A DNA stretch of 64,000 bases from Pseudomonas resinovorans NBRC 106553 (GTDB lineage Bacteria; Pseudomonadota; Gammaproteobacteria; Pseudomonadales; Pseudomonadaceae), in NCBI RefSeq assembly GCF_000412695.1, contig NC_021499.1:5952001-6016000 (forward strand), in the 5' to 3' direction. The position numbers and the translations under genes were made by a program. How positions within the stretch are numbered: the stretch's first letter is position 1; the number at the start of each line of letters is the position of its first letter. The notes beneath the pieces were generated by a model. That model was not told the DNA's origin. It was given only the letters and a program-made list of their open reading frames with translations, and ran no database searches. This document shows positions 53,275 to 62,945 of the stretch, piece after piece.

Positions 53275-55592
53275 GCCTGCAACCCGTAGATCCCCGCTAC
53301 AAACCCTACAAAGGCGCCGCGGCCGGCTGGGGCGCGCTGAAAAGCGTCACCCGCTTCTGGCTGGACAGCAAACAACCGTTCAAGAACCTGCGCGCCCTGC
53401 TCAAGACCAACCAGAACGGCGGCTTCGACTGCCCCGGCTGCGCCTGGGGCGACTCCCCCGAGGACGGCCGCATCAAGTTCTGCGAAAACGGCGCCAAGGC
53501 GGTCAACTGGGAAGCCACCAAGCGCCGGGTGGATGCCGCCTTCTTCGCCCGCTACAGCGTCAGCCAGCTGCGCGAACAGAGCGACTACTGGCTCGAGTAC
53601 CAGGGCCGGCTGACCCAGCCCATGCGCTACGACCGCCAGACCGACCACTACGTGCCCGTCAGCTGGGAGAAGGCCTTCGCCCTGGTGGCGCGCCACCTGA
53701 ACCAGCTGGAAAGCCCGCACCAGGCCGAGTTCTACACCTCCGGCCGCGCCAGCAACGAGGCGGCCTACCTCTACCAGCTGTTCGTCCGCGCCTTCGGCAC
53801 CAACAACTTCCCCGACTGCTCGAACATGTGCCACGAGGCCAGCGGCGTGGCCCTGGGCCAGAGCCTGGGAGTGGGCAAGGGCAGCGTGACCTTCCACGAC
53901 TTCGAGCACGCCGACGCCATCTTCGTGCTCGGCCAGAACCCCGGCACCAACCACCCGCGCATGCTCGAACCCCTGCGTGAAGCGGTAAAGCGCGGCGCCC
54001 AGGTGGTCTGCTTCAACCCGCTCAAGGAGCGCGGCCTGGAACGCTTCCAGCACCCGCAGCACGCCCTGGAAATGCTCAGCAACGGCTCGCGGCCGCTGAA
54101 CACCGCGTTCTTCCGCCCGGCCCTGGGCGGCGACATGGCGGCCATCCGTGGTATCGCCAAGTTCCTCCTGCAATGGGAACGCGAGGCCCTGGCCAATGGC
54201 GAGGCGCCAGTGTTCGACCACGCCTTCATCGCCGAACACAGCGAAGGCGTCGACGCCTACCTGGCCGAAGTGGACGCCACGCCCTGGGCGCAGATCGAGC
54301 AGCAATCGGGCCTGGGCCTGGACGAGATCGAGATCGCCGCGCGCATCTACCGCGACGCCGGCAACGTGATCATCTGCTGGGCCATGGGCATCACCCAGCA
54401 CCGCCATTCGGTGCCGACCATCCAGGAAATCGTCAACCTGCAGCTCCTGCGCGGCAACGTCGGTCGCCCCGGTGCCGGCCTCTGCCCGGTGCGCGGCCAC
54501 AGCAACGTGCAGGGCGACCGCACCATGGGCATCAACGATCGCCCGCCGGCGGCGCTGCTGGATGCCCTGGAGAAGCGCTTCGGCTTCAAGGTACCGCGGG
54601 AGAACGGCCACAACACGGTGGAGGCCATCAACGCCATGCTGGGCGGCGCGGCCAAGGTCTTTATCGGCCTGGGCGGCAACTTCGCCCAGGCCACCCCGGA
54701 CAGCCCCCGCACCCACGCCGCCCTGCAGAACTGCGAGCTGACGGTGCAGATCAGCACCAAGCTCAACCGCAGCCACCTCACCGTCGGCCAGGAGGCGCTG
54801 ATCCTGCCGTGCCTGGGCCGGACCGACATCGACTACCAGGCCAACGGCCCGCAAGCGGTAACGGTGGAAGACTCCTTCAGCATGATCCACGCCTCCTTCG
54901 GCCAGCTGGAGCCGTCTTCCCGCGAGATGCGCTCGGAGCCGGCCATCATCGCCGGCATCGCCAAGGCCACCCTGGGCGGCCACCCGGTGGACTGGGACGC
55001 GCTGATCGCCGACTACGACCGCATCCGCGAGCTGATCGCCGACACCATTCCCGGCTTCGACGACTTCAACCGCCGCGTGCAGCACCCGGGGGGGTTCTAC
55101 CTGGGCAACAGCGCCAATGCCCGGCAATGGAGCACCGCCAACGGTCGCGCCAACTTCAAGGCCAACCCGCTGCCCGAGGACCTGCTCCATGAGAAGGTCC
55201 GCCGCACCGGCCAGACGCCTCACCTGATCCTCCAGACCCTGCGCTCCCACGACCAGTACAACACCACCATCTACGGCCTGGACGACCGCTACCGTGGCGT
55301 ACGCGGCCAGCGCGACGTGGTCTTCGCCAATGAGACGGACATCCGCCGCCTGGGCTTCGAGCCCGGGCAGAAAGTAGACCTGGTGACCCTCTGGGACGAT
55401 GGCGTGGAACGTCGGGTCTCGGGCTTCAACCTGCTGGCCTTTGACATCCCCGCCGGCCAGGCCGCCGCCTATTACCCCGAGACCAACCCCCTGGTGCCCC
55501 TGGAAAGCTACGGCGACGGCAGCTACACCCCCACCTCCAAGTTCGTGGCCATCCGCCTCGAAGCCGCCCGCGACAACGGTCGCATCCTTTGA
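53271..55592 (+). CDS. FdhF/YdeP family molybdopterin oxidoreductase (formate dehydrogenase alpha-like)
   Basis: A 773-residue cytoplasmic molybdopterin enzyme. The N-terminal CPGCAWGDSPEDGRIKFCENG supplies Cys ligands for one Fe-S cluster. The bis-MGD domains show SGRASNEAAYLYQLF, CSNMCHEASGVALG, ADAIFVLGQNPGTNHPR and GRPGAGLCPVRGHSNVQGDRT in segments. The C-terminal domain ends near RSHDQYNTTIYGLDDRYRG. The family includes YdeP, linked to acid resistance, and putative formate dehydrogenases. No Tat signal or partner subunit gene is seen. Coupled to fdhD. Confidence 0.88.
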   Translation: MSLQPVDPRYKPYKGAAAGWGALKSVTRFWLDSKQPFKNLRALLKTNQNGGFDCPGCAWGDSPEDGRIKFCENGAKAVNWEATKRRVDAAFFARYSVSQLREQSDYWLEYQGRLTQPMRYDRQTDHYVPVSWEKAFALVARHLNQLESPHQAEFYTSGRASNEAAYLYQLFVRAFGTNNFPDCSNMCHEASGVALGQSLGVGKGSVTFHDFEHADAIFVLGQNPGTNHPRMLEPLREAVKRGAQVVCFNPLKERGLERFQHPQHALEMLSNGSRPLNTAFFRPALGGDMAAIRGIAKFLLQWEREALANGEAPVFDHAFIAEHSEGVDAYLAEVDATPWAQIEQQSGLGLDEIEIAARIYRDAGNVIICWAMGITQHRHSVPTIQEIVNLQLLRGNVGRPGAGLCPVRGHSNVQGDRTMGINDRPPAALLDALEKRFGFKVPRENGHNTVEAINAMLGGAAKVFIGLGGNFAQATPDSPRTHAALQNCELTVQISTKLNRSHLTVGQEALILPCLGRTDIDYQANGPQAVTVEDSFSMIHASFGQLEPSSREMRSEPAIIAGIAKATLGGHPVDWDALIADYDRIRELIADTIPGFDDFNRRVQHPGGFYLGNSANARQWSTANGRANFKANPLPEDLLHEKVRRTGQTPHLILQTLRSHDQYNTTIYGLDDRYRGVRGQRDVVFANETDIRRLGFEPGQKVDLVTLWDDGVERRVSGFNLLAFDIPAGQAAAYYPETNPLVPLESYGDGSYTPTSKFVAIRLEAARDNGRIL

Positions 55593-55975
55593 GATGCACT
55601 CCCGCCCGGCCGCGTGCGTTGCACCGGCCAGGCGGAATACCAACTGAACAAGCAAACTTCGAGTTGAACAAAGTCAATTGTTCGACGAAGTTGTATTCGC
55701 CAGAAATAATTTGAAATACGGAATGAACGACTATATAAAGTCGCAACGGAACTTTGTTGTTTATTGGCAGTTTGCCAGTATGGCAAAAGGCTTGAAAGGC
55801 AGGGAAACAGCGGGCGGGATTAGGACTCAGACACGCCAAATCAGAAAAAGTTCTGCTGCCAAATCAAACAATTAAAAAAATAGCGAAAGTTGCTGCTTTT
55901 CGTCGTCCGACACTTGCGTAAGTAATTTCCCACAGTAAATATCGCCTCACCAAAACCACTGAGGCGACCCTCACC
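55593..55975. other. AT-rich intergenic region
   Basis: 383 bp, strikingly AT-rich between 55640 and 55960 compared with all neighbours. A TTG-started 65-codon frame (55678-55875) has no RBS or family likeness, so I do not call it. It probably contains the promoter of the glycine-zipper gene and may be H-NS/MvaT-bound or transferred DNA. Confidence 0.5.
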
Positions 55976-56455
55976 ATGAAGTACACCTCGATCCTTCTCC
56001 TGTCCCTTGGCCTCGCCAGCGGCAGCGCCTTCGCGGGCGGCAATACCGAAGCCGGTATTGGCGGCGCGCTGGGCGGGGTCCTGGGGTCCGTTGTCGGCAA
56101 CGCAGTCGGCGGCAGTACCGGTGCAGCCATTGGCGCCGGCGTGGGTGGTGCAGCCGGCGGCGCGGTAGCGGCCCCGAAACGCAACCGTACCGAAGCCGCC
56201 ATCGGCGGTGGCCTGGGCGCCGCGGGCGGCCAGGTTGTCGGCCGGCAGATGGGCGGCACCACCGGTGGCCTGATCGGCGCGGCCCTCGGCGGCGGCGCGG
56301 GTGGCGCGCTGGGCAACGAGTTCGGCGACCGCAACCGCTACGACGATGACGACTACGATGGCGACCGCCGCTATTACCGCGAGGGCCGCCACAAGCACCG
56401 TCACGGCCATGGCTGGGGCCATCGCAAGCACAAACACCGTCACTGGGACGATTGA
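55976..56455 (+). CDS. Glycine-zipper exported protein 1
   Basis: A 159-residue protein with signal peptide KYTSILLLSLGLASGSAFA. Residues about 22-115 are glycine-zipper repeats (GGALGGVLGSVVGNAVGGST, AAIGAGVGGAAGGAV, AIGGGLGAAGGQVV) of the kind that inserts in or associates with membranes. The C-terminus is highly charged and His/Asp/Arg-rich (DDDDYDGDRRYY, then KHRHGHGWGHRKHKHRH), a possible metal-binding tail. It is a paralogue of the next gene. Function unknown. Confidence 0.85.
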   Translation: MKYTSILLLSLGLASGSAFAGGNTEAGIGGALGGVLGSVVGNAVGGSTGAAIGAGVGGAAGGAVAAPKRNRTEAAIGGGLGAAGGQVVGRQMGGTTGGLIGAALGGGAGGALGNEFGDRNRYDDDDYDGDRRYYREGRHKHRHGHGWGHRKHKHRHWDD

Positions 56456-56469
56456 GCACCCCCTCCCCG

Positions 56470-56496
56470 AAAAAGCCCGCGTAATGCGGGCTTTTT
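56470..56496 (+). terminator. Terminator after glycine-zipper gene 1
   Basis: AAAAAGCCCGC pairs with GCGGGCTTTTT. Confidence 0.9.
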
Positions 56497-56622
56497 CCAG
56501 CACGGCGAGACCTGGTCGAGCGACGACCGGCCCCCTGCACACTCCATAATTCCACCTGCGTCATGGTCACCCCGGCCCCCGCCGGACCATGGACATCCCC
56601 TTCGATACGGAGATTCAGCAAC

Positions 56623-57021
56623 ATGCGCAAAGCAGTAACCGCCCTCGCCTTCAGCCTCCTGGCGACCCAGGCCGCCGTAGCCGGCGAGACCCTCAACAAC
56701 GCCATCGGCGGCGGCCTCGGCGGCACCCTGGGCAACGTCGTCGGCAATGCCGTCGGTGGTAGCACCGGCGCGGCCATCGGCGCTGGCCTGGGTGGTGCGG
56801 CGGGCGGTGCCATGACCGCCAAGAGCGGCAAGAAGACCGAAGCCGCCATTGGCGGTGGCCTTGGCGCCGCGGGCGGCTCGGTAGCCGGTCGCGCCCTGGG
56901 CGGCTCCACCGGTTCGGCCATTGGCGCAGGCCTGGGCGGCGCCGCTGGCGGCGCCATCGCCACCGAGCTGACCAAGGATGACCACGACGGTCACCGCAAG
57001 CACCGCAAGCATCGCCACTGA
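56623..57021 (+). CDS. Glycine-zipper exported protein 2
   Basis: A 132-residue paralogue of the preceding gene: signal peptide AVTALAFSLLATQAAVAG, then IGGGLGGTLGNVVGNAVGGS, AAIGAGLGGAAGGAM, AIGGGLGAAGGSVAGRALGG and AIGAGLGGAAGGAIATELTK, ending HDGHRKHRKHRH. The acidic tail of copy 1 is shortened. Start 56623 is chosen for the signal peptide; GGAG lies about 11 bp upstream. Each copy has its own terminator, so they are independent transcription units made by tandem duplication. Confidence 0.85.
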   Translation: MRKAVTALAFSLLATQAAVAGETLNNAIGGGLGGTLGNVVGNAVGGSTGAAIGAGLGGAAGGAMTAKSGKKTEAAIGGGLGAAGGSVAGRALGGSTGSAIGAGLGGAAGGAIATELTKDDHDGHRKHRKHRH

Positions 57022-57034
57022 TCCGGCGAGCATG

Positions 57035-57062
57035 AAAAAGCCCGGCAGATGCCGGGCTTTTT
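57035..57062. terminator. Bidirectional terminator
   Basis: AAAAAGCCCGGC pairs with GCCGGGCTTTTT between the convergent glycine-zipper gene and the RTX gene. Confidence 0.9.
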
Positions 57063-57096
57063 CGTTTCGAGCAAGATCGATCCCCCTACCGAGCCG

Positions 57097-60000
57097 TCAT
57101 GCAATGAGGTCGACGCCGGCGAAGGTCGTCACGCCGACCAGCCCGATCTCGAACTCGGCTGCGGCATCGGCATCGGTGCTGCCGAACAGAATGCCGTTGG
57201 CGAAGCGCAGCTGCCCCGTCGCATTGGCACTGAAGGCATTCCCGCCGATGAAGGTGAATGCGTCATTGGCAACGGTGGCGACGTTGGCATCCAGGGTCGA
57301 CAGATCGATCTTGTCGCCTTGGGCCCGCTGGAAGTCCCGCACCACATCGCGCAGGGCACCCACTCCCATCTCGCCAAGGGCATTGAAGTCGAATCGATCC
57401 AGCCCCGCGCCGCCGAACAGATGGTCCGCGCCGGCGCCACCGATCAGCACGTCGTTGCCGAGACCACCGTCCAGGAGGTTGGTGGCGGCGTTACCGGTAA
57501 GGATGTCGTTGAAGTTGCTGCCCACCAGGTTCTCGAAGGCCAGCAGCGTGTCGCTGCCCGAGCCCCCGGTTGCCTGGGCGGTCGTCACGGCCAGGCTGGC
57601 GTTCACCGCCGCGGTCGCATAGAGGTAGGACGCGGTGTCGACGCCGGCCCCACCATTGAGCACGTTGTTGCCCGCACCCGCGAACAGGGTGTTGGCGAGG
57701 GCATTGCCGGTGCCATTCGCCGCGCCGGTCGCCGTCAGGCGCAAACCCTCCACGTTGGCGCCCAGGGTGTAGGCCGCCAGTGAGCTGAGCACCACGTCGC
57801 CGCCACCGGTCGCCGCCACCGCATTGGTCTCGCTGACGACATCGCCCACTGCGTTGACGAAGTAGGTATCGGAACCATCGCCGCCGATCATCACGTCATT
57901 GCCCAGACCTCCGTCGAGGACGTTGCCTGCGGCATTGCCGGTCAGCCGGTCATTGAAGTTGCTGCCCACCAGGTTCTCGAAGTTCAACAGCGTGTCGCTG
58001 CCCGAGCCCCCGGTGGCCTGGGCGGTCGTCAGGGCCAGGCTGGCGGTCACCGCGGCCGTCGCGGAGACGTAGGCGACAGTGTCGACGCCGGCCCCGCCAT
58101 TCAACACGTTGTTGCCCGCCCCCGCGTACAGGGTGTTGTCGAGGGCGTTGCCGGTGCCATTGGCCGCACCAGCCGACTGCAGGCGCAAGATCTCCACGTT
58201 GGCACCCAGGGTGTAGGCCGCCAGGGAGCTGTACACCGTGTCGCTGCCGCCGGTCGCCGCCGCGTTGGTTTCGCTGACCACATCGCCCACCGCGTTGACG
58301 AAGTAGTTATCGGAACCATCCCCGCCGATCATCACGTCATTGCCGAGAGCGCCGTCGAGGACATTGCTCCCGGCGTTGCCGGTCAGCCTGTCATTGAAGT
58401 TGCTGCCCACCAGGTTCTCGAAATTCAGCAGCGTGTCGCTGCCCGAGCCCCCGGTGGCCTGGGCGGTCGTCAGGGCCAGGCTGGCGGTCACCGCGGCCGT
58501 CGCGGAGACGTAGGCGACGGTGTCGACGCCGGCCCCGCCATTCAACACGTTGTTGCCCGCCCCCGCGTACAGGGTGTTGTCGAGGGCGTTGCCGGTGCCA
58601 TTGGCCGCACCAGCCGACTGCAGGCGCAAGATCTCCACGTTGGCACCCAGGGTGTAGGCCGCCAGGGAGCTGTACACCGTGTCGCTGCCGCCGGTCGCCG
58701 CCGCGTTGGTTTCGCTGACCACATCGCCCACCGCGTTGACGAAGTAGTTATCGGAACCATCCCCGCCGATCATCACGTCATTGCCGAGAGCGCCGTCGAG
58801 GACATTGCTCCCGGCGTTGCCGGTCAGCCTGTCATTGAAGTTGCTGCCCACCAGGTTCTCGAAATTCAGCAGCGTGTCACTGCCCGAGCCCCCGGTTGCC
58901 TGCGCGGTCGTCAGGGCCAGGCTGGCGGTTATCGCCGCTGTCGCGGAGACGTAGACGACAGTGTCGACGCCGGCCCCACCATTCAACACGTTGTTGCCAG
59001 CAGCCGCGTACAGGGTGTTGTCGAGGGTGTTGCCGGTGCCATTGGCCGCACCAGTCGACTGCAGGCGCAGATTCTCCACGTTGGCGCCCAGGGTATAGGC
59101 CGCTAGCGAGCTGTAAACCGTGTCGCTGCCACCAGTCGCCGCCGCGTTGGTCTCGCTGACCACATCGCCCACCGCGTTGACGAAGTAGTTATCGGAGCCA
59201 TCCCCGCCGATCAGCACGTCATTACCGATACCGCCATCGAGGACATTGGCCCCGGCGTTGCCGGTCAGCCTGTCGTTGAAGTTGCTGCCCACCAGGTTCT
59301 CGAAGGCCAGCAGCGTGTCACTGCCCGAGCCCCCGGTTGCCTGGGCGGTCGTCAGGGCCAGGCTGACGGTCACCGCCGCAGCAGCAGCGGCGTAGGAGGC
59401 GGTGTCGACGCCAGCCCCACCGTTCAGCACGTTGTTGCCCGCCCCCGCGAACAGGGTATTGGCGAGCGCATTGCCGGTGCCGTTGGCTGCACCGGTTGCG
59501 AGCAGGCGCAGGTTCTCCACGTTGGCGCCCAAGGTATAGGCCGTCAGGGCGCTGTAGACCGTGTCGCTGCCGCCAGTCGCCGCCGCATTGGTCTCGCTGA
59601 CCACATCGCCCGCAGCGTTGACGAAGTAGGTATCGGAACCGTCGCCACCGATCAGCACGTCATTGCCCAGACCTCCGTCGAGGACATTGCCCCCCGCGTT
59701 GCCGGTCAGTCGGTCGTTGAAGTTGCTCCCCGTCAGGTTCTCGAAGGCCAGCAGCGTGTCACTGCCCGAGCCCCCGGTCGCCTGGGCCGTCGTCAATGCC
59801 AGGCTGGCGGTCACCGCCGCCGTCGCCTGGAGGTAGGAGGCGGTGTCTTCGCCGGTCCCGCCATTCAGCACGTTGTTGCCCGCGCCGGCGAACAGGGTGT
59901 TGGCAAGGGCGTTGCCGGTGCCATTGGCCGCGCCAGTTGCCAGCAGGCGCAAATTCTCCACGTTGGCGCCCAAGGTATAGGCCGCCAGCGAGCTGTACAC

Positions 60001-62760
60001 CGTGTCGCTGCCGCCAGTCGCCGCCGCGTTGGTCTCACTGACCACATCGCCCGCTGCATCGACGAAGTAGGCATCGGAACCGTCGCCACCGATCAGCACG
60101 TCATTGCCCAGACCACCGTCGAGGACATTGCTGCTGGCGTTGCCGGTCAGCCTGTCGTTGAAATTGCTGCCTGCCAGGCTCTCGACGTTCAGCAGTGTGT
60201 CGCTGCCCGAGCCCCCGGTTGCCTGGGCGGTGGTCACCGCCAGGCTGGCGGTCACCGCCGCCGTTGCATAGAGGTAGGACGCGGTGTCGACGCCGGCCCC
60301 ACCATTCAACACGTTGTTGCCAGCCCCGGCGAACAGGGTGTTGGCGAGGCCGTTGCCGGTGCCATTGGCCGCACCGGTCGCCTGCAGGCGCAGGTTCTCC
60401 ACGTTGGCAGTCAAGGTGTAGGTCGCCAGGGAGCTGTACACCACGTCGCTGCCGCCAGTCGCCGCCGCGTTGGTCTCGCTGACCACATCGCCCACGGCGT
60501 TGACGAAGTAGACATCGGAACCGTCGCCACCGATCAGCACATCGTTGCCGAGGCCGCCGTCGAGGGCATTCGATCCGGCATTGCCGGTCAGGGTGTCGTT
60601 GAAGTTGCTGCCCACCAGGTTCTCGAAGGCCAGCAGTGTGTCACTGCCCGAGCCCCCGGTTGCCTGGGCGGTCGTCACCGCCAGGCTGGCGGTAACCGCC
60701 GCCGTCGCATAGAGGTAGGAAGCGGTGTCGATGCCGGCCCCACCATCGAGCACGTTGTTGCCCGCACCCGCGAACAGGGTGTTGTCGAGGGCGTTGCCGG
60801 TGCCGTTGGCCGCACCAGACGCCTGAATGCGCAAACTCTCCACGTTGGCGCCCAGGGTGTAGGCCGCCAGGGAGCTGTACACGATGTCGTTGCCGCCGGT
60901 GGCCACCAGCGCATTGGTCTCGCTGACCACATCGCCCGCCGCATTGACGAAGTAGGCATCGGAACCGTCGCCACCGATCAGCACATCGTTGCCGAGACCG
61001 CCGTCGAGGGCGTTCGATCCGGCATTGCCGGTCAGGGTGTCGTTGAAGTTGCTGCCCACCAGGTTCTCGAAGTTCAGCAGCGTGTCGCTGCCCGAGCCCC
61101 CGGTCGCCTGGGCCGTCGTCACCGCCAGGCTGGCGGTCACCGCCGCCGTCGCATAGAGGTAGGAGGCGGTGTCGACACCGGTACCGCCATCCAGGACGTT
61201 GTTGCCCGCCCCGGCGAACAAGGTGTTGGCAAGGGCGTTGCCGGTGCCGTTGGCCGCGCCAGTCGCCAGCAGGCGCAGGTTCTCCACGTTGGCCCCCAGG
61301 GTATAGGCACCCAGGAAGCTGTAGACGCTGTCAGTGCCGCCAGTCGCCGCCAGCGCATTGGTTTCGCTGACGATATCGAACAGGCTGTTGACGAGGTAGA
61401 TATCGGAGCCATCCCCCCCGAGCATGCGATCAGCGCCGAGCCCGCCATCGAGCACATCGTCGCCCAACCCACCATCGAGGTGATCGTTCATCGCCGCGCC
61501 GGTCAGTTGGTCGTTCCCCGCGAACCCTTCGATGATCGCGGCACCCACGCCCGTCCATGTCAGGACATTCGCCAGCGCGTCTCCGGTCATGCCCGTCAGG
61601 CGGTTGCCATTGGCATCGAAACGCTGGGAATGGACATCGGCGACCAGGCCGGTGGCGTCGTAGGTATCCCAGGTGATCACGTAGCTGCCGTCGACCAGCA
61701 GAGTGACGTGCGGGAAATCCTGGATATTGGCGGTGGTGGTATTGATCCTGACTTCCAGGCCGACCTTGGCCCCACTGGAGTTGAAGCGCTGGGCGAAGAT
61801 CCCGTCCGCATCGCCGCCGCCACTCCCACACCAGAGCAGCAGGTAACCGCCGTCGAACAGCGCGGTGATCTCAGGTTCGCCCTGGGAGCCAACGATGGTG
61901 GTGTTGACCCGCACCTGCGCGCCCACCGGGGTACCCGCGGCATTGAAAAGCTGGACGAAGGTGTCCGTGGTGCCGTCCGTGCTGTCCTGGATGGTCTCCC
62001 AGGTGACGACATAGCCACCATTGGCCAGTGGCGCTATGGCGGGTTCGTCCTGACTGTCGAGCACGTCGGTGTTGATGCGGGTTTCCGCGCCCGCCTTCGC
62101 GCCGCTGGCGTTGAAGCGCTGCGCGAAGATGCCGTAGGTGTCACCGCTTCCAGCCCCTTCCCACACCACCAGGTAGCCACCATCGGCAAGACCCGAGATG
62201 GTGGGGTAGTCCTGGGGACCGGCAGTGGTCGTGTTGACCACGACCTCAGCGCCGACCTTCACGCCATTGGCATCGTAGCGCTGCAGGCAGCTGGTGCCGA
62301 GACTGCCGTCCTGGCCATCCGATGCCCAGGCAACCACGAAGCCGCCGTCGGTCAATCCAGTGATTTCGGGGTTGTACTGCCAGTTCGACGTCGTGGTGTT
62401 GACCCGGGTCTCGACCCCCAGCTTGGCGCCGCTGGCGTCATAGCGCTGCATGAAGATTTCAGCGTCGACGCCGCCGGCGGCCTCGGTGATCCAGGTCACC
62501 ACATAGCCGCCGTTGAGCAGGGCCACTATGGAGGGGTTGTTCTGCACGCCGGTCACGACGGTATTGACGCGGGTCTCCAGGCCTATCGCGACACCCTTGG
62601 CGTCATAGCGCTGGGTGAAGATTCCGTCGGTGTCGCCAGCCCCCGCCCCCTTCCACACCACCACATAGCCGCCGTCGGTGAGCGCCACGACATCCGCTTC
62701 GTTCTGGTTGCCCGTGGTGGTGGTGTTTACGACGGTTTCCCCATAAACAAAGGTGGCCAT
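57097..62760 (-). CDS. Giant RTX-type calcium-binding repeat protein, probably type I secreted
   Basis: A 1887-residue protein. Start 62760 (MATFVYGETVV) has GGAG 6 bp upstream; ATG 62772 lacks an RBS. Residues 1-385 are seven repeats of about 54 residues (e.g. TRVNTTTSNWQYNPEITGLT ... QRYDANG), likely a beta-propeller. About 390-1790 hold nine modules of about 147 residues, each with nonapeptide-type Ca2+ sites (NNVLNGGAGVD, GGLGNDVLIGGDGSD) and VVSETNAAATGGSDTVYSS. The C-terminus (RDFQRAQGDKIDLSTLDAN, FTFIGGNAF, GQLRFANGILF) resembles the serralysin/M10 C-terminal type I secretion domain. No signal peptide, catalytic domain or adjacent T1SS genes are seen. An adhesin or surface-layer-like role is possible but unproven. 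Confidence 0.88.
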   Translation of the reverse strand: MATFVYGETVVNTTTTGNQNEADVVALTDGGYVVVWKGAGAGDTDGIFTQRYDAKGVAIGLETRVNTVVTGVQNNPSIVALLNGGYVVTWITEAAGGVDAEIFMQRYDASGAKLGVETRVNTTTSNWQYNPEITGLTDGGFVVAWASDGQDGSLGTSCLQRYDANGVKVGAEVVVNTTTAGPQDYPTISGLADGGYLVVWEGAGSGDTYGIFAQRFNASGAKAGAETRINTDVLDSQDEPAIAPLANGGYVVTWETIQDSTDGTTDTFVQLFNAAGTPVGAQVRVNTTIVGSQGEPEITALFDGGYLLLWCGSGGGDADGIFAQRFNSSGAKVGLEVRINTTTANIQDFPHVTLLVDGSYVITWDTYDATGLVADVHSQRFDANGNRLTGMTGDALANVLTWTGVGAAIIEGFAGNDQLTGAAMNDHLDGGLGDDVLDGGLGADRMLGGDGSDIYLVNSLFDIVSETNALAATGGTDSVYSFLGAYTLGANVENLRLLATGAANGTGNALANTLFAGAGNNVLDGGTGVDTASYLYATAAVTASLAVTTAQATGGSGSDTLLNFENLVGSNFNDTLTGNAGSNALDGGLGNDVLIGGDGSDAYFVNAAGDVVSETNALVATGGNDIVYSSLAAYTLGANVESLRIQASGAANGTGNALDNTLFAGAGNNVLDGGAGIDTASYLYATAAVTASLAVTTAQATGGSGSDTLLAFENLVGSNFNDTLTGNAGSNALDGGLGNDVLIGGDGSDVYFVNAVGDVVSETNAAATGGSDVVYSSLATYTLTANVENLRLQATGAANGTGNGLANTLFAGAGNNVLNGGAGVDTASYLYATAAVTASLAVTTAQATGGSGSDTLLNVESLAGSNFNDRLTGNASSNVLDGGLGNDVLIGGDGSDAYFVDAAGDVVSETNAAATGGSDTVYSSLAAYTLGANVENLRLLATGAANGTGNALANTLFAGAGNNVLNGGTGEDTASYLQATAAVTASLALTTAQATGGSGSDTLLAFENLTGSNFNDRLTGNAGGNVLDGGLGNDVLIGGDGSDTYFVNAAGDVVSETNAAATGGSDTVYSALTAYTLGANVENLRLLATGAANGTGNALANTLFAGAGNNVLNGGAGVDTASYAAAAAAVTVSLALTTAQATGGSGSDTLLAFENLVGSNFNDRLTGNAGANVLDGGIGNDVLIGGDGSDNYFVNAVGDVVSETNAAATGGSDTVYSSLAAYTLGANVENLRLQSTGAANGTGNTLDNTLYAAAGNNVLNGGAGVDTVVYVSATAAITASLALTTAQATGGSGSDTLLNFENLVGSNFNDRLTGNAGSNVLDGALGNDVMIGGDGSDNYFVNAVGDVVSETNAAATGGSDTVYSSLAAYTLGANVEILRLQSAGAANGTGNALDNTLYAGAGNNVLNGGAGVDTVAYVSATAAVTASLALTTAQATGGSGSDTLLNFENLVGSNFNDRLTGNAGSNVLDGALGNDVMIGGDGSDNYFVNAVGDVVSETNAAATGGSDTVYSSLAAYTLGANVEILRLQSAGAANGTGNALDNTLYAGAGNNVLNGGAGVDTVAYVSATAAVTASLALTTAQATGGSGSDTLLNFENLVGSNFNDRLTGNAAGNVLDGGLGNDVMIGGDGSDTYFVNAVGDVVSETNAVAATGGGDVVLSSLAAYTLGANVEGLRLTATGAANGTGNALANTLFAGAGNNVLNGGAGVDTASYLYATAAVNASLAVTTAQATGGSGSDTLLAFENLVGSNFNDILTGNAATNLLDGGLGNDVLIGGAGADHLFGGAGLDRFDFNALGEMGVGALRDVVRDFQRAQGDKIDLSTLDANVATVANDAFTFIGGNAFSANATGQLRFANGILFGSTDADAAAEFEIGLVGVTTFAGVDLIA
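57430..61235 (-). repeat. Nine tandem about 441-bp coding repeats
   Basis: The codons for NNVL in successive modules recur about every 440 bp (e.g. near 57661, 58105, 58546). Modules 6-8 in protein order are nearly identical in DNA; the others differ more. Confidence 0.9.
58079..58878 (-). repeat. Recently duplicated 441-bp repeat pair
   Basis: 58079-58437 and 58520-58878 are identical over 359 bp by eye; the bounding mismatches are at 58078/58519 and 58438/58879. Confidence 0.88.
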
Positions 62761-62945
62761 GGCTAGCTCCATCTGCGGATTGACGAAATGGACCGGGCGG
62801 GGTCCAGAGCATCTGGAGACTAGATGGCAGGCATCACTTTGCTAGCACGGGGGGCGGGTTACATGGACGAGCGGGCCAGAACGCTGATGCGTTGCATTCA
62901 GCGCACACGGCGCCCCTCCTCGAAAGGATTGGCGCCGGTAAAACG

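Noticed and set aside
53235..55655. 806-codon minus-strand open frame opposite the oxidoreductase
   Set aside because: Antisense shadow; no RBS, no motif.
55678..55875. 65-codon plus-strand frame in the AT-rich gap
   Set aside because: Starts with TTG, no RBS, no recognisable protein features.
57097..61300. CRISPR array suspected from regular repeats
   Set aside because: The repeats are about 441 bp, coding and contiguous, not short repeats with unique spacers. No CRISPR array is seen anywhere in the window.
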